Positions 48,493 through 57,881 of a stretch of 64,000 bases of DNA are shown in pieces. A program made the translations under genes and the position numbers. Under the pieces are notes generated by a model. The model worked only from the letters and a program-made list of their open reading frames with translations. It did not search any database and was not told the DNA's origin. Source of the stretch: Actinomycetes bacterium (GTDB lineage: Bacteria; Actinomycetota; Actinomycetes; Actinomycetales; Microbacteriaceae); assembly GCA_023386365.1 (NCBI GenBank), contig JAEWJX010000120.1, positions 1 through 64,000 on the forward strand, read 5' to 3'. Within the stretch, counting starts at the first letter, position 1; every line of letters starts with the position of its first letter.

Positions 48493-49635
48493 ATGCAGGT
48501 CGACTTCGCCCCATCGCAGCGCAGCACCGTCGGGATCGAGTGGGAGCTCATGCTCGCCGACCCCGCCACCGGCGAGCTGGTGGGCCGCGGCCCCGAGATC
48601 ATCGACCAGGTGATGGCATCCGCCTCCCCCGATGCACGGCACACGGCCACCGCGGAGCTGCTGACGAACACCGTCGAGGTGACGAGCGGGGTGGGGCGCG
48701 ACGTGTCGGAGGCGGTCGCCGATATCGCCGCGGCGATCGCAGCCATCCGCACCCACACCGACCCGATCGGGTTGGAGCTGATGTGCGCCGGGAGCCACCC
48801 GTTCGCGCAGTGGTACGACCAGGCGGTGAGCGACAAGACGCGGTACCACACGCTCATCGAGCGCACCCAGTGGTGGGGCCGCAACATGATGATCTGGGGC
48901 ATCCACGTGCACGTCGGCGTGGAGGACGTGCGCAAGGTGATGCCGCTCATCAACGCGCTCTCGCTCTACCTCCCGCACCTGCAGTCGCTCAGCGCATCCA
49001 GCCCGTTCTGGGCGGGCGAGCGCACCGGGTACGCGTCGAACCGCGCGCTCGTGTTCCAGCAGCTGCCGACGGCCGGCCTGCCGTGGCCGCTGCAAGCCTG
49101 GAGCGACTACGAGGAGTACCTCGACGACATGGTGCGCACCGGCATCATGGAGGACGCCACCGAGGTGCGCTGGGACATCCGCCCCGCTCCCCGCTGGGGC
49201 ACGATCGAGGTGCGCGCGTGCGACGGGATGTCGACGCTGCCGGAGCTGGCCGCCGTCGCGGCCCTCACGCAGACCCTCGTCGAGTACTTCTCGCGCGAGC
49301 TCGACGCCGGGCGGGAACTGCCGACCCTGCAGCCCTGGTACCACCGCGAGAACAAGTGGCGTGCCGCCCGCTACGGGCTCGACGCGGAGATCATCGTCGA
49401 CCGTCGCGGCCTCGAACGCCCGGTGACCTCGCACCTGGAGGAACTGCTCGACGAGTTGCTGCCGATCGCCTCCGAACTCGGCTGCCGCAGTGAACTCGAA
49501 GGCGTGCGGCACACCCTCGCGATCGGCGCCAGCTACCAGCGCCAACTCGCCGTCGCGGATGCGGCGGGGGGCGACCTGCGCGCGGTCACCGCCCACCTCA
49601 TCCGCGAGTTCAGGGACGGGGCGCCGGGCCGCTGA
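48493..49635 (+). CDS. carboxylate-amine ligase, YbdK type (GCS2 family)
   Basis: A 380-residue ATP-dependent ligase of the glutamate-cysteine ligase 2 family. It shows TVGIEWELMLADP at the N-terminus, TAELLTNTVEVTSG, WGIHVHVGVED and PRWGTIEVRACDG. YbdK proteins have weak glutamate-cysteine ligase activity; actinobacteria use mycothiol rather than glutathione, so the real substrate is uncertain. Its end overlaps the convergent MMPL gene by 26 bases. Confidence 0.88.
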   Translation: MQVDFAPSQRSTVGIEWELMLADPATGELVGRGPEIIDQVMASASPDARHTATAELLTNTVEVTSGVGRDVSEAVADIAAAIAAIRTHTDPIGLELMCAGSHPFAQWYDQAVSDKTRYHTLIERTQWWGRNMMIWGIHVHVGVEDVRKVMPLINALSLYLPHLQSLSASSPFWAGERTGYASNRALVFQQLPTAGLPWPLQAWSDYEEYLDDMVRTGIMEDATEVRWDIRPAPRWGTIEVRACDGMSTLPELAAVAALTQTLVEYFSRELDAGRELPTLQPWYHRENKWRAARYGLDAEIIVDRRGLERPVTSHLEELLDELLPIASELGCRSELEGVRHTLAIGASYQRQLAVADAAGGDLRAVTAHLIREFRDGAPGR

Positions 49636-51712
49636 GCGCGTCGGCGCCCGCCGCCGTCGCCTCGGCGTCGGTCATCGCGGGTCGACGCGGCCACCAGAAG
49701 CGGTCGCGCGTGAGGAACGCGAGCGCCGGTACCACGACGGTGCGCACCAGAAGGGTGTCGATGAGCACGCCGATGCAGACGATGATGCCGATCTGGGTGA
49801 GCGTGATCAGCGGCAGTACCCCGAGCACGGCGAACACCGCGGCGAGCAGGATGCCGGCGCTGGTGATCACCCCGCCGGTGGCGGCGAGTGCGCGGATCAT
49901 GCCCTGCGTGGTGCCGAGTCGGCGCGACTCCTCATTGGCCCGCGTCACCAGGAAGATCGAGTAGTCGACCCCCAGGGCGACGAGGAACAGGAAGCTGAAG
50001 AGCAGCACGTTGTCGTCGATGGCGGGGAACCCGAACAGCGGCGTCTGGAACAGCCACCAGCTCGCTCCGACGGCCGAGAAGAAGCTCGCGACCACGGCGA
50101 TCAGGAGCAGCAGCGGTGCCACGAAGGCGCGCAGCAGCACGATCAGCACGAGCAGCACCAGCACGAGGATGAGCGGGATGATGAGCGCCTGGTCGTGGGC
50201 CTGCGCCTCGGAGACTTCGAGTGCCTGCGCGTCCAGCCCACCGACGAGACCCGATCCGTCGCCCACGTCGTCGAGCGCGGCGCGGATGTCTTCGATGGCG
50301 GCGAAGGCCTCCGGGGTCTCGGCGCCCGCGTCGAGGGTGACGCTGAGCTTGGCGAGGTCCTCGGTGGTCTCGGTGATGGCGGCGGCATCGACCCCGGGCA
50401 CATCCGAGATCGCCTCGACCGCAGCGTCGGCGTCGTCGAGCGGGACCACGACGACCGCGGGCGAGGTGGTGCCGGCGGAGAACGCCTCGGCCAGCACCTC
50501 CTGGCCGCGCACTGCCTCCGGCTTCTGCAGGAAGCGGTCGTTCTGCGACAGCCCCGTCTGCAGGAACAGCACCCCGCTGGCGAGCGCGGCGAGCACCGCG
50601 AAGCCGGTGATCGCGACCACGAGGGGCCGACGCGACACGGCACGCCCCAGTCGACCCCAGGGGCTGCGGGCGATGGCGTCAGGAGACCCGAAGCGCGGGA
50701 TGTAGGGCCAGAACAGCCAGCGGCCGAACAGCACGAGGGCGGCGGGCAGCACGAGCAGCGCGAAGATCATCGCCACGACGACGCCGATGGCGCACGCGAG
50801 ACCGAGGGCGCGGTTGCCGGCCAATTCCGCGAGCAGCAGTGTCGCCAGAGCGAGCGCGACCGTGGAGCCGCTTGCGATCACCGCGGGGCCTGCACCGCGC
50901 AGGGCGAACTGCATCGCCTCGCGGCGATCTTCATGCAGGCGCAGTTCGTCGCGGTAGCGGGCGATGAGGAGCAGCGCGTAGTTGGTGCCGGCGCCGAAGA
51001 CGAGCACCGACAGGATGCCGGTGATGGAGGCGTCGAGCTCCACGCCCACCGCCTGGGCGACCTGGCGCGCGATGATGCCGGCGAGCGCGTCGGCGGTGCC
51101 GACGACGGCGAGCGGCACGAGCCACAGCCACGGGCTGCGGTAGGTGATGAGCAGCAGGATCGCGACGACGATGACCGTCGTGAGCAGCAGCGTGAAGTCG
51201 GCTCCGGCGAACACGGCGGCGACGTCGACCTCGAAGCCTTCGGCGCCGGTGAGGTATACGCGCACGTCGTCGTCGAGACCCTCGGCGGCGGCATCCCGCA
51301 GCTCCTGGGCGCGTTCGGCCTGCGCCTTCACGTCGGTCTCGGGGTCGAGCGGCACGACGACGAGGGCGACGGTGCCGTCGTCGGAGACCTGGGCGGGCGG
51401 CACGAAACCGTCGGGCGTGAAATCGGCGAGGGCACCGGATGCGTTCTCGTTGATCGTGGCGAGGGTGTCGTCGCTGAGCGGGTCGTCGCTCGCGAACACG
51501 AGCAGTGCCGAGGTGGCTTCGGCGCTGGGGAACTCCTCGAGCAGGCGGTCGACCTGCGCGGACTCGGATGAGTCGGGCAGGCCGACACCGGGTGCGGTCT
51601 CCGATTTCTCGGCCCCGTTGACGGCGAACAGCGCGGCGGCTGCGGCCAGGGTGGCGAGCAGCACGATCCACGACGTTTTCGCGGAGGTGATGAAGCGAAG
51701 CAGGCCCGACAT
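49610..51712 (-). CDS. MMPL/RND family transporter
   Basis: A 700-residue exporter of the MMPL family with two halves, each with one N-terminal helix, a large periplasmic-type loop and five clustered helices (about 15-37, 165-310; 365-390, 515-660). It shows VFGAGTNYALLLIARYRDEL and ALGVDYSIFLVTRANEE, the conserved Asp/Tyr segments of proton translocation. Lipid or drug export is likely. ATG 51712 has GAGAGGA upstream; ATG 51736 would add eight residues and lacks one. A divergent MarR gene and inverted repeat suggest repression by it. Confidence 0.9.
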   Translation of the reverse strand: MSGLLRFITSAKTSWIVLLATLAAAAALFAVNGAEKSETAPGVGLPDSSESAQVDRLLEEFPSAEATSALLVFASDDPLSDDTLATINENASGALADFTPDGFVPPAQVSDDGTVALVVVPLDPETDVKAQAERAQELRDAAAEGLDDDVRVYLTGAEGFEVDVAAVFAGADFTLLLTTVIVVAILLLITYRSPWLWLVPLAVVGTADALAGIIARQVAQAVGVELDASITGILSVLVFGAGTNYALLLIARYRDELRLHEDRREAMQFALRGAGPAVIASGSTVALALATLLLAELAGNRALGLACAIGVVVAMIFALLVLPAALVLFGRWLFWPYIPRFGSPDAIARSPWGRLGRAVSRRPLVVAITGFAVLAALASGVLFLQTGLSQNDRFLQKPEAVRGQEVLAEAFSAGTTSPAVVVVPLDDADAAVEAISDVPGVDAAAITETTEDLAKLSVTLDAGAETPEAFAAIEDIRAALDDVGDGSGLVGGLDAQALEVSEAQAHDQALIIPLILVLVLLVLIVLLRAFVAPLLLLIAVVASFFSAVGASWWLFQTPLFGFPAIDDNVLLFSFLFLVALGVDYSIFLVTRANEESRRLGTTQGMIRALAATGGVITSAGILLAAVFAVLGVLPLITLTQIGIIVCIGVLIDTLLVRTVVVPALAFLTRDRFWWPRRPAMTDAEATAAGADALSGPAPRP

Positions 51713-51737
51713 GGGGGTCCTCTCGGAGTCGACCATT

Positions 51738-51772
51738 TAGTTAGATTGACATATTACATGCATTTCTAACTA
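51738..51772. promoter_or_regulatory. inverted repeat between MMPL and MarR genes
   Basis: TAGTTAGA (51738-51745) and TCTAACTA (51765-51772) form a perfect 8-bp inverted repeat around 19 nt. The repeat encloses TTGACA (51746-51751, plus) and a minus-strand TAATAT -10 (51751-51756), so a bound MarR-type dimer could block both promoters. Confidence 0.65.
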
Positions 51773-51793
51773 TCTCGCGGCTATCCTGTTGCC

Positions 51794-52276
51794 ATGGACC
51801 AGACAGCGCCCCCGGCACTCAGCCGCGCGACGCTGCTGCTGCGCGAGTTCGTCGAGGTCAGCGATGAATTCGAGAAGACTCTCGGAACCGAGCTCGGCGT
51901 CAACCCGACCGACCTCGAAGCGATGGAGCAGCTCATCATGAGCGGCCCGCTCACCCCCACCGAACTGGCCCGTCGGCTGGGCATCTCGACCGCATCCATG
52001 ACCACCGCGATCGACCGGCTCGAAGCACTCGAGCACGCCCGCCGCGAACCGAACCCGGTCGACCGCCGCGGCGTGCTGATCGTGCCCTCACCCCGCTCCG
52101 CCGAACGGGCCATGGGCCGGCTCATGCCGATGATCCGCGGACTCGACCGCGAACTCGACGGCTTCACCGACGACGAACGCCGAGCGATCACCGAATACCT
52201 GGAGCGGGTGGTGGCGCGGTACCGCGCCCACATCTCTCCCGCATCCGACGACGCCGGCGACGCCGCAGCGTCCTAG
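51794..52276 (+). CDS. MarR-family transcriptional regulator
   Basis: A 160-residue winged-helix regulator. DLEAMEQLIMSGPLTPTELA and RRLGISTASMTTAIDRLEAL form the HTH, and REPNPVDRRGVLI the wing with the conserved Asp-Arg-Arg. The flanking helices are the dimer interface. It probably represses the divergent MMPL exporter and itself. TATCCT at 51782-51787 lies 6 nt before the ATG, so the mRNA is likely leaderless. The last 4 bases overlap the convergent LLM gene. Confidence 0.92.
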   Translation: MDQTAPPALSRATLLLREFVEVSDEFEKTLGTELGVNPTDLEAMEQLIMSGPLTPTELARRLGISTASMTTAIDRLEALEHARREPNPVDRRGVLIVPSPRSAERAMGRLMPMIRGLDRELDGFTDDERRAITEYLERVVARYRAHISPASDDAGDAAAS

Positions 52277-53073
52277 CGTTCGTCGCGCCAGCGCAGCAAC
52301 GCCCGGAGGGCGGTGTCGTCGAGCTCCGGGGCGGTGATCGCGACGATGAACGTCGTGAAGCCGAGTTCCACGAACCGTTCGGCGGTCACCGGGTCGCCGA
52401 CACCCAGGCCGCGCACACTCGTGCCGGTGGAGCGTTCGATCTCACCCGGATCGCGGCCCACCGCCCGGCAGTGCTCGTCGAGCACGGCGGACTTGTGGGC
52501 GAGCGTCTCCACGTCGCCGAACGCGTGCCAGATGTCGGCGTGCTCCGCCACGACCCGCAGGGTGCGGCGCTCGCCCGCTCCGCCGATGAGGATCGGGATG
52601 CGCCGGGTGGGCGCCGGGTTCAGTCGACCGAGGCGCCGCCGGATGCGGGGCACCGCCTCCTCGAATCCGCTGAGCCGCGACCCGACGGTGCCGAACGGGA
52701 ACCCGTACTCGTCGAAGTCGCGCTCGTTCCACCCGGCGCCGAGGCCCAGGATGAAACGGCCGGTGCCGGTGTCGTGCGCGGAGATGTGGTCGATGGTGCG
52801 CGCCATGTCGGCCACCAGGTCGGGATTGCGGAACGGCGTCGCCGACACGAGCGGACCGAACTCGACCCGCTCCGTCTGCTCGGCGATCGCCGCGAGCACG
52901 GTGAATGCCTCGAAGTGCGCCCCCTCGGGGTCGCCGGTGAGCGGGAAGAAGTGATCCCACCCCATGACGAGGTCGACGCCGAGGTCCTCGGCACGGCGCA
53001 CCGCATCCCGGAGCACCGGATACGACGCGTGCTGCGGGGCGATCTGCACCCCGACCCTGATGTTGCGGCTCAC
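52273..53073 (-). CDS. LLM-class F420-dependent oxidoreductase, paralogue 1
   Basis: A 266-residue luciferase-like TIM barrel. It shows VQIAPQHASYPVLRDAVRRA, WDHFFPLTGDPEG, RNPDLVADMARTIDHIS and RFILGLGAGWNERDFDEYG, the usual F420-binding LLM segments. Substrate unknown. It is plainly homologous along its length to the next gene, so the pair arose by tandem duplication. TAGCGT at 53080-53085 lies 6 nt before the GTG, indicating its own leaderless promoter. Confidence 0.9.
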   Translation of the reverse strand: MSRNIRVGVQIAPQHASYPVLRDAVRRAEDLGVDLVMGWDHFFPLTGDPEGAHFEAFTVLAAIAEQTERVEFGPLVSATPFRNPDLVADMARTIDHISAHDTGTGRFILGLGAGWNERDFDEYGFPFGTVGSRLSGFEEAVPRIRRRLGRLNPAPTRRIPILIGGAGERRTLRVVAEHADIWHAFGDVETLAHKSAVLDEHCRAVGRDPGEIERSTGTSVRGLGVGDPVTAERFVELGFTTFIVAITAPELDDTALRALLRWRDER

Positions 53074-53089
53074 CCGGCCACGCTATCGG

Positions 53090-53884
53090 TCAGCTGTTCG
53101 CGTCCCGCCACGCCAGCATGCGCTTCACCGCGTCGAGCGGGTAGTCGGGGCCCGAGATGCCGACCGTGAATAGGGTCGCTCCGAGCGCGTGCAGCGCGTC
53201 GGCCTTCGCCTCGTCGCCGTCGCGGTTCTCGACCGAGATCTCGATCTCGGCCAGGTCGCGCCCCTCGGCGGCGCAGTGCTCGGCGAGGATGCCGAGCTTG
53301 CGGGTCAGCGTCTCGGGGTCGGGGAACGAGTGCCAGATGTCGGCGTGACGCGCGACGAGCCGCAGCGTCTTCTTCTCGCCGCCGCCGCCGATGAGGATCG
53401 GGATGTCGCGCAGCGGGGCCGGGTTGAGCTTCGCCCAGCGGTCCTCGATGCGCGGAAGCGCCTCCGCGAGCGCGTCGAGCCGCGACCCGACGGTGCCGAA
53501 CTCGTAGCCGTACGCGTCGTAATCCTTCTCGAACCAGCCGGAGCCGGTGCCGAAGATGAACCGGCCGCCCGAGATGTGGTCGAGGGTGCGGGCCATGTCG
53601 GCCTGCAGGTCGGGGTTGCGGTACGAGTTGCAGTTCACCAGGTGACCGAACTCGACACGGCTGGTCTGCTCGGCGATCGCGGCGAGCATCGTCCACGCCT
53701 CGAAATGCTTGCCGTCGGGGTCGCCGGAGAGCGGGTAGAAGTGGTCCCAGTTGAAGATCACGTCGACGCCGAGGTCTTCGAGCTTGCGGACCGTGTCGCG
53801 GATGGCGGGATAGTCGGCGTGCTGCGGCTGGACCTGCGCGGCGATACGGATGGGACGGGTGGCGGAGGCGGTGGGAGGAGTCAT
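53090..53884 (-). CDS. LLM-class F420-dependent oxidoreductase, paralogue 2
   Basis: A 264-residue LLM protein closely related to its downstream neighbour (shared WDHF(F/Y)PL(T/S)GDP, RNPDL, ADMART, TVGSRL and IPILIGG segments). It has RFIFGTGSGWFEKDYDAYG. Substrate unknown. TAGTGT at 53892-53897 lies 7 nt before ATG 53884, favouring this start over GTG 53893. Only 16 nt separate the two paralogues. Confidence 0.9.
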   Translation of the reverse strand: MTPPTASATRPIRIAAQVQPQHADYPAIRDTVRKLEDLGVDVIFNWDHFYPLSGDPDGKHFEAWTMLAAIAEQTSRVEFGHLVNCNSYRNPDLQADMARTLDHISGGRFIFGTGSGWFEKDYDAYGYEFGTVGSRLDALAEALPRIEDRWAKLNPAPLRDIPILIGGGGEKKTLRLVARHADIWHSFPDPETLTRKLGILAEHCAAEGRDLAEIEISVENRDGDEAKADALHALGATLFTVGISGPDYPLDAVKRMLAWRDANS

Positions 53885-53922
53885 CGCTCTCACACTAAGA
53901 CGGCCGGGCGCCGCCGCGCTGG

Positions 53923-55488
53923 CTAGCGGCCGAGCAGCTTCTGCAGTGCGGCGAGCTCTTCTTCGCTGGGCGCCTGGGGGCCCTTCGCGCCGCCACCGAG
54001 ACCGAAGCCGGAACCGCCACCGCTGGCACCGCCGCCGGGCTTCACCCCCTGCGCGATCGCCGCGTTCTCGGCGGCGCGCTTCGCGGGGTTGCCGGAGCGG
54101 GAGCCCTTCTTCTTGGCCTGCTGCTGCTTCTTGCCGCCGTGCGCGCCGGGGATGGGGCCCATGCCGGGAACCTGCGGCACGCCGCCCTTGGCGACCGTCT
54201 TCATCATCTTCGCCGCCTGCTCGAACCGCTGGACGAGCTGGTTGACGTCGGTGACGGTGGTTCCGGAACCCTTCGCGATACGGAGGCGCCGCGACCCGTT
54301 CAGCAGCTTCGTGTTCTGCCGCTCGGCGCGGGTCATCGACTGGATGATCGCCTCGGTGCGGTCGATCTCCTTCTCGTCGAAGTTCTCGAGCTGCTCCTTC
54401 ATGCCGCGGGCGCCGGGCAGCATGCCGAGCATGCCCTTCAGCGACCCCATCTTGCGCAGCTGCTGCATCTGCCCGAGGAAGTCGTCGAGGGTGAAGCTGT
54501 CGGTGCGGAACTTCTCCGCGACCTTCGCCGCCTCCTCTTCGTCGAACGCGGCCTGCGCCTGCTCGATGAGGGTGAGGATGTCACCCAGGTCGAGGATGCG
54601 GCTGGCCATGCGGTCGGGGTGGAACGGTTCGAAGTCGTCGAGGCCTTCACCGGTGGAGGCGAAGATGATGGGCCGGCCGGTGATGCTCGCCACCGAGAGG
54701 GCCGCACCACCGCGCGCGTCACCGTCGAGCTTGGTGAGCACGACACCCGTGAAGTCGACACCCTCCTGGAAGGCGCGGGCCGTGGCGACGGCATCCTGAC
54801 CGATCATCGCGTCGATGACGAACAGCACCTCGTCGGGGTCGACGGCCTTGCGGATGTTGGACGCCTGCTTCATCAGCTCGGCGTCGATACCGAGACGGCC
54901 GGCGGTGTCGACGATGACCACGTCGTACTGCTTGCGCTCCGCCTCGGCGACACCGTTCTTGGCGACCTTCACCGGGTCACCCACACCGTTGCCGGGCTCG
55001 GGGGCGAAGACGGGCACGCCCGCCTGCTCGCCCACGACCTGCAGCTGGGTGACGGCGTTGGGACGCTGGAGGTCGGAGGCGACCAGCAGGGGCGTGTGCC
55101 CCTCCTTCTTCAGCCACTTGGCGAGCTTGCCCGCGAGGGTGGTCTTACCGGCACCCTGGAGGCCGGCGAGCATGATGACGGTCGGCGGCTTCTTCGCGAA
55201 CTCGAGGCGACGCTGCTGCCCGCCGAGGATCGCGACGAGCTCCTCGTTGACGATCTGCACGACCTGCTGGGCCGGGTTGAGGGCCTTGTTGACCTCGTCG
55301 GAGAGGGCGCGCTCGCGCACCTTGCCGGTGAACTCCTTCACCACCTCGAGGGCGACGTCGGCGTCGAGCAGGGCGCGACGGATCTCGCGCACTGTGCCGT
55401 CGACGTCCGCGGGCGTGAGCTTGCCCTTGGTGCGGAGGTTCTTGAAGGTCTGAGTGAGCCGGTCGGAGAGCGTGCCGAAGGTTGCCAT
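53923..55488 (-). CDS. ffh: signal recognition particle GTPase Ffh
   Basis: A 521-residue SRP54 homologue. N-domain residues 1-~85; G-domain with GLQGAGKTTLAGKLA, VASDLQRPNAV, VDTAGRLGID and TKLDGDARGG; M-domain from ~320 with Met-rich helices and the RNA-binding SMTRAERQNTKLLNGSRRLRIAKGSG region (given here in part by SRRLRIAKGSG). A Gly/Lys-rich C-terminal tail follows. It targets nascent membrane and secreted proteins to FtsY, encoded 5 kb upstream. TAGACT lies 10 nt before the ATG. Confidence 0.97.
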   Translation of the reverse strand: MATFGTLSDRLTQTFKNLRTKGKLTPADVDGTVREIRRALLDADVALEVVKEFTGKVRERALSDEVNKALNPAQQVVQIVNEELVAILGGQQRRLEFAKKPPTVIMLAGLQGAGKTTLAGKLAKWLKKEGHTPLLVASDLQRPNAVTQLQVVGEQAGVPVFAPEPGNGVGDPVKVAKNGVAEAERKQYDVVIVDTAGRLGIDAELMKQASNIRKAVDPDEVLFVIDAMIGQDAVATARAFQEGVDFTGVVLTKLDGDARGGAALSVASITGRPIIFASTGEGLDDFEPFHPDRMASRILDLGDILTLIEQAQAAFDEEEAAKVAEKFRTDSFTLDDFLGQMQQLRKMGSLKGMLGMLPGARGMKEQLENFDEKEIDRTEAIIQSMTRAERQNTKLLNGSRRLRIAKGSGTTVTDVNQLVQRFEQAAKMMKTVAKGGVPQVPGMGPIPGAHGGKKQQQAKKKGSRSGNPAKRAAENAAIAQGVKPGGGASGGGSGFGLGGGAKGPQAPSEEELAALQKLLGR

Positions 55489-55527
55489 GACGGCGTCGAG
55501 TCTACCGGCGCGCGGTAGCGTGGCGGG

Positions 55528-56043
55528 ATGCCGACCATCCTCCCCTTCGACGGCCACACGCCGAGCATCGATCCCGCCGCGTGGGTGGCGCCGAACGCGA
55601 CCGTCGTGGGCGCGGCGACCCTGCATCCGGGGTCGTCGGTGTTCTACGGCGCGGTGGTGCGCGCCGACGGTGACCGGATCGTGCTGGGCGCGCGTTCGAA
55701 CCTGCAGGACAACGTCGTGGTGCATGTGGATCGCGGCGTTCCGACGATCATCGGCGCGGGCGTCTCGGTGGGCCACGGTGCCGTGGTGCATGGCTGCACG
55801 ATCGAGGACGACTGCCTGATCGGCATGAACGCGACCGTGCTCAACGGCGCGGTCGTGGGGCGCGAGTCGCTGGTGGCCGCGGGGGCCCTCGTGTTGGAGG
55901 GCACCGTGATCCCGCCCCGTTCGCTCGTCGCGGGGGTACCGGCGAAGGTGCGCCGCGAGCTGACCGACGACGAGGTGGCCGGCATCCGCCGCAACGCCGA
56001 CGGGTATGTGGAGCTGTCGGCGGCCCACCGGGAGCTGTCGTGA
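55528..56043 (+). CDS. gamma-class carbonic anhydrase family protein
   Basis: A 171-residue left-handed beta-helix protein with hexapeptide repeats. The three metal His fit: NVVVHVDRG, and SVGHGAVVHGC with two. Members hydrate CO2 or are inactive relatives (PaaY/YrdA type). TAGCGT at 55516-55521 lies 6 nt before the ATG, so it is probably leaderless and divergent from ffh. Its stop overlaps the next start (GTGA). Confidence 0.9.
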   Translation: MPTILPFDGHTPSIDPAAWVAPNATVVGAATLHPGSSVFYGAVVRADGDRIVLGARSNLQDNVVVHVDRGVPTIIGAGVSVGHGAVVHGCTIEDDCLIGMNATVLNGAVVGRESLVAAGALVLEGTVIPPRSLVAGVPAKVRRELTDDEVAGIRRNADGYVELSAAHRELS

Positions 56044-56714
56044 TGGACGCCGAACTCGCCGACGCCCCCGCCACCCCCGAGTTCCGTCCGTCGTGGTCGG
56101 CGTTCCACCGCCGCCTGCTGGCGCGGATGCTGCTGCTCGGCCCGCTGCTGGTGATCGTGCTGATCGTGGCGGCGTGGCCGTCGCTCGGCCTCGCGTTCGT
56201 GATGCTGGGAGGGGCGATGGCGTTCGGCGGGCTCGCTCTGGCTCTCTACTTCGGTCGCGTGTCGGTGCGGATCGACGGCACCGCCATCCGGGTGCGTGGG
56301 CCGTTCCGCACCCGCGGCTGGTCGCTCGGCGACATCGCGGCGCTCGTGATGGTGCCGCGCCCCGGCACCCCGCCGACGCCTCCGGGACGCGAGCACCCGA
56401 TCCCCGCCACCCTGTACGCCGTGTCACACCTCAACGAGCGGCTGTTCTGGTTGTCGGGCGACTTCTGGGAGCGCTCGGCGCTCGACGACATCGCCCGCGC
56501 CACCGGCCTCACCGTGCACGAGGTGCCGCGCGGTCTTCCCGCGCAGGATATGCAGGCGCGCTACCCGGGCACCATCGGCTGGACCAACGTGCGGCCGTGG
56601 CTGTTCGCCCTCGTGGTGGCGATCTCGGCCGGACTGCTGATGCTGATCATCCTCGTCATCACGAGCATCGTGCTGGTGGCGACCGGCCAGGTGCAGGTGC
56701 CGGGCGTCGGCTAG
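56040..56714 (+). CDS. membrane protein with PH-like domain, unknown function
   Basis: A 224-residue protein. Two helices (about residues 28-70) precede a beta-rich domain (VSVRIDGTAIRVRGPFRTRGW) like bacterial PH domains, and a third helix closes the protein (about 190-215). Function unknown. The start is GTG 56040 overlapping the carbonic-anhydrase stop, or ATG 56043 next to it; GGGAG upstream suits both. It converges on an LLM gene with a 4-base overlap. Confidence 0.75.
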   Translation: MMDAELADAPATPEFRPSWSAFHRRLLARMLLLGPLLVIVLIVAAWPSLGLAFVMLGGAMAFGGLALALYFGRVSVRIDGTAIRVRGPFRTRGWSLGDIAALVMVPRPGTPPTPPGREHPIPATLYAVSHLNERLFWLSGDFWERSALDDIARATGLTVHEVPRGLPAQDMQARYPGTIGWTNVRPWLFALVVAISAGLLMLIILVITSIVLVATGQVQVPGVG

Positions 56715-57748
56715 CGCAGCGCCGCGAGCAGCTCCGCGCCCGTCTCGGGTCGGATCTCGTAGTTCGCACTGAACGAGAGGCGGGTGACGAGCCCCGCGAA
56801 GCGTTCCCGCAGCTGCGCGGCGACCTCGGCCGCGGATCCGACGGCGGCGAACGCGGCGAGCATGTCGTCGTCGACGACGGCGCCCATCTCGGCCCACTCG
56901 CCACGTCGGGCCGCAGCGTTCAGGCGCTCGTGCGCGGCCTCCCACCCGTGCAGGGCGAGCACCGGCAGGTAGTCGGGAGTCGACCCGTAGAAGGCGATCT
57001 GCTGCCGGGTGGCGGCGATCGCGCGGTCCAGTTCCTGCTGCGTATCCCCGACGGCGATGAACGCCGGCACCGAGAGACCCAGCGTCGCCGCGTCGCGGCC
57101 GGCGGATGCGGCGCCCCGCTCGAGCGCCGGACGGGTGACCTCGCGCAGGTACCGCTCGGTGGTGAAGGTGTGGGCGAGCACTCCGTCGGCGACGGCGCCC
57201 GCGGACTCGGTCATCTTCTCGCCGACCGCCGCGATCCAGATCGGCGGTAGGCCGAACGGGTTCGGACCCGGCGAGAAGAAGGGCGTCATCAGGGTGTGCC
57301 GGTAGTGCTCGCCCTCGAAGGCGAGCCTCTCGCCTGTCTCCCACGACGACCAGATCGCGCGCACCGCACCCACGTACTCGCGCATCCGGGCGGCGGGCGC
57401 CGACCAGGGCATCGAGAAACGGCGCTCGATGTGCGGCTTCACCTGCGAGCCGAGACCGAGGATGAAACGGCCACCCGACACCAGCTGCAGGTCGTTCGCC
57501 GTCTCGGCGACCGTCATCGGGCTGCGGGCGAATGCAACAGCGATACCGGTCATGAGGCTGACCCGCTCGGTGCGCATCGCGGCCGCGGCGAGGGAGACGA
57601 ACGGGTCGTGTTTGGTCTCGGCGGCGAAGATGCCGTCGTAGCCGGCCGCCTCCAGGTCGGCCGCACCCCCGGCGAAGGCGCGGGGGTCGGTGCCGGCGTC
57701 GCCGCCCGCGTCGATGAGGAAGGGGGCTGTCGTCGCGTCGTCGCTCAC
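56711..57748 (-). CDS. LLM-class F420-dependent oxidoreductase (TIGR03617-like)
   Basis: A 345-residue luciferase-like protein: FLIDAGGDAGTDPRAFA, DGIFAAETKHDPFVSLA, TGIAVAFARSPMTVAETA and RFILGLGSQVKPHIERRF are typical of an actinobacterial F420 branch (TIGR03617-like). Substrate unknown. GTG 57748 is preferred because AGGA lies 7 nt upstream; ATG 57766 would add six residues. It diverges from another LLM gene across 133 nt in which I see no clear operator. Confidence 0.87.
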   Translation of the reverse strand: MSDDATTAPFLIDAGGDAGTDPRAFAGGAADLEAAGYDGIFAAETKHDPFVSLAAAAMRTERVSLMTGIAVAFARSPMTVAETANDLQLVSGGRFILGLGSQVKPHIERRFSMPWSAPAARMREYVGAVRAIWSSWETGERLAFEGEHYRHTLMTPFFSPGPNPFGLPPIWIAAVGEKMTESAGAVADGVLAHTFTTERYLREVTRPALERGAASAGRDAATLGLSVPAFIAVGDTQQELDRAIAATRQQIAFYGSTPDYLPVLALHGWEAAHERLNAAARRGEWAEMGAVVDDDMLAAFAAVGSAAEVAAQLRERFAGLVTRLSFSANYEIRPETGAELLAALR

Positions 57749-57881
57749 CCGGCCATCCTGCCGCATCCGCCACGGCCGGCCGCCGGACGTTGTGGAACCG
57801 ACTAGCCGAGGCCCGGCGGGACCGCAACGCCCTTGTCGCATTTCGCCGACCGGACGAGCGTCGAAGGCAGGAAGGAGCACC

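Noticed and set aside
49490..51571. A plus-strand open frame of nearly 700 codons opposite the MMPL gene.
   Set aside because: No domain, highly charged repetitive composition, fully explained by antisense of the exporter.
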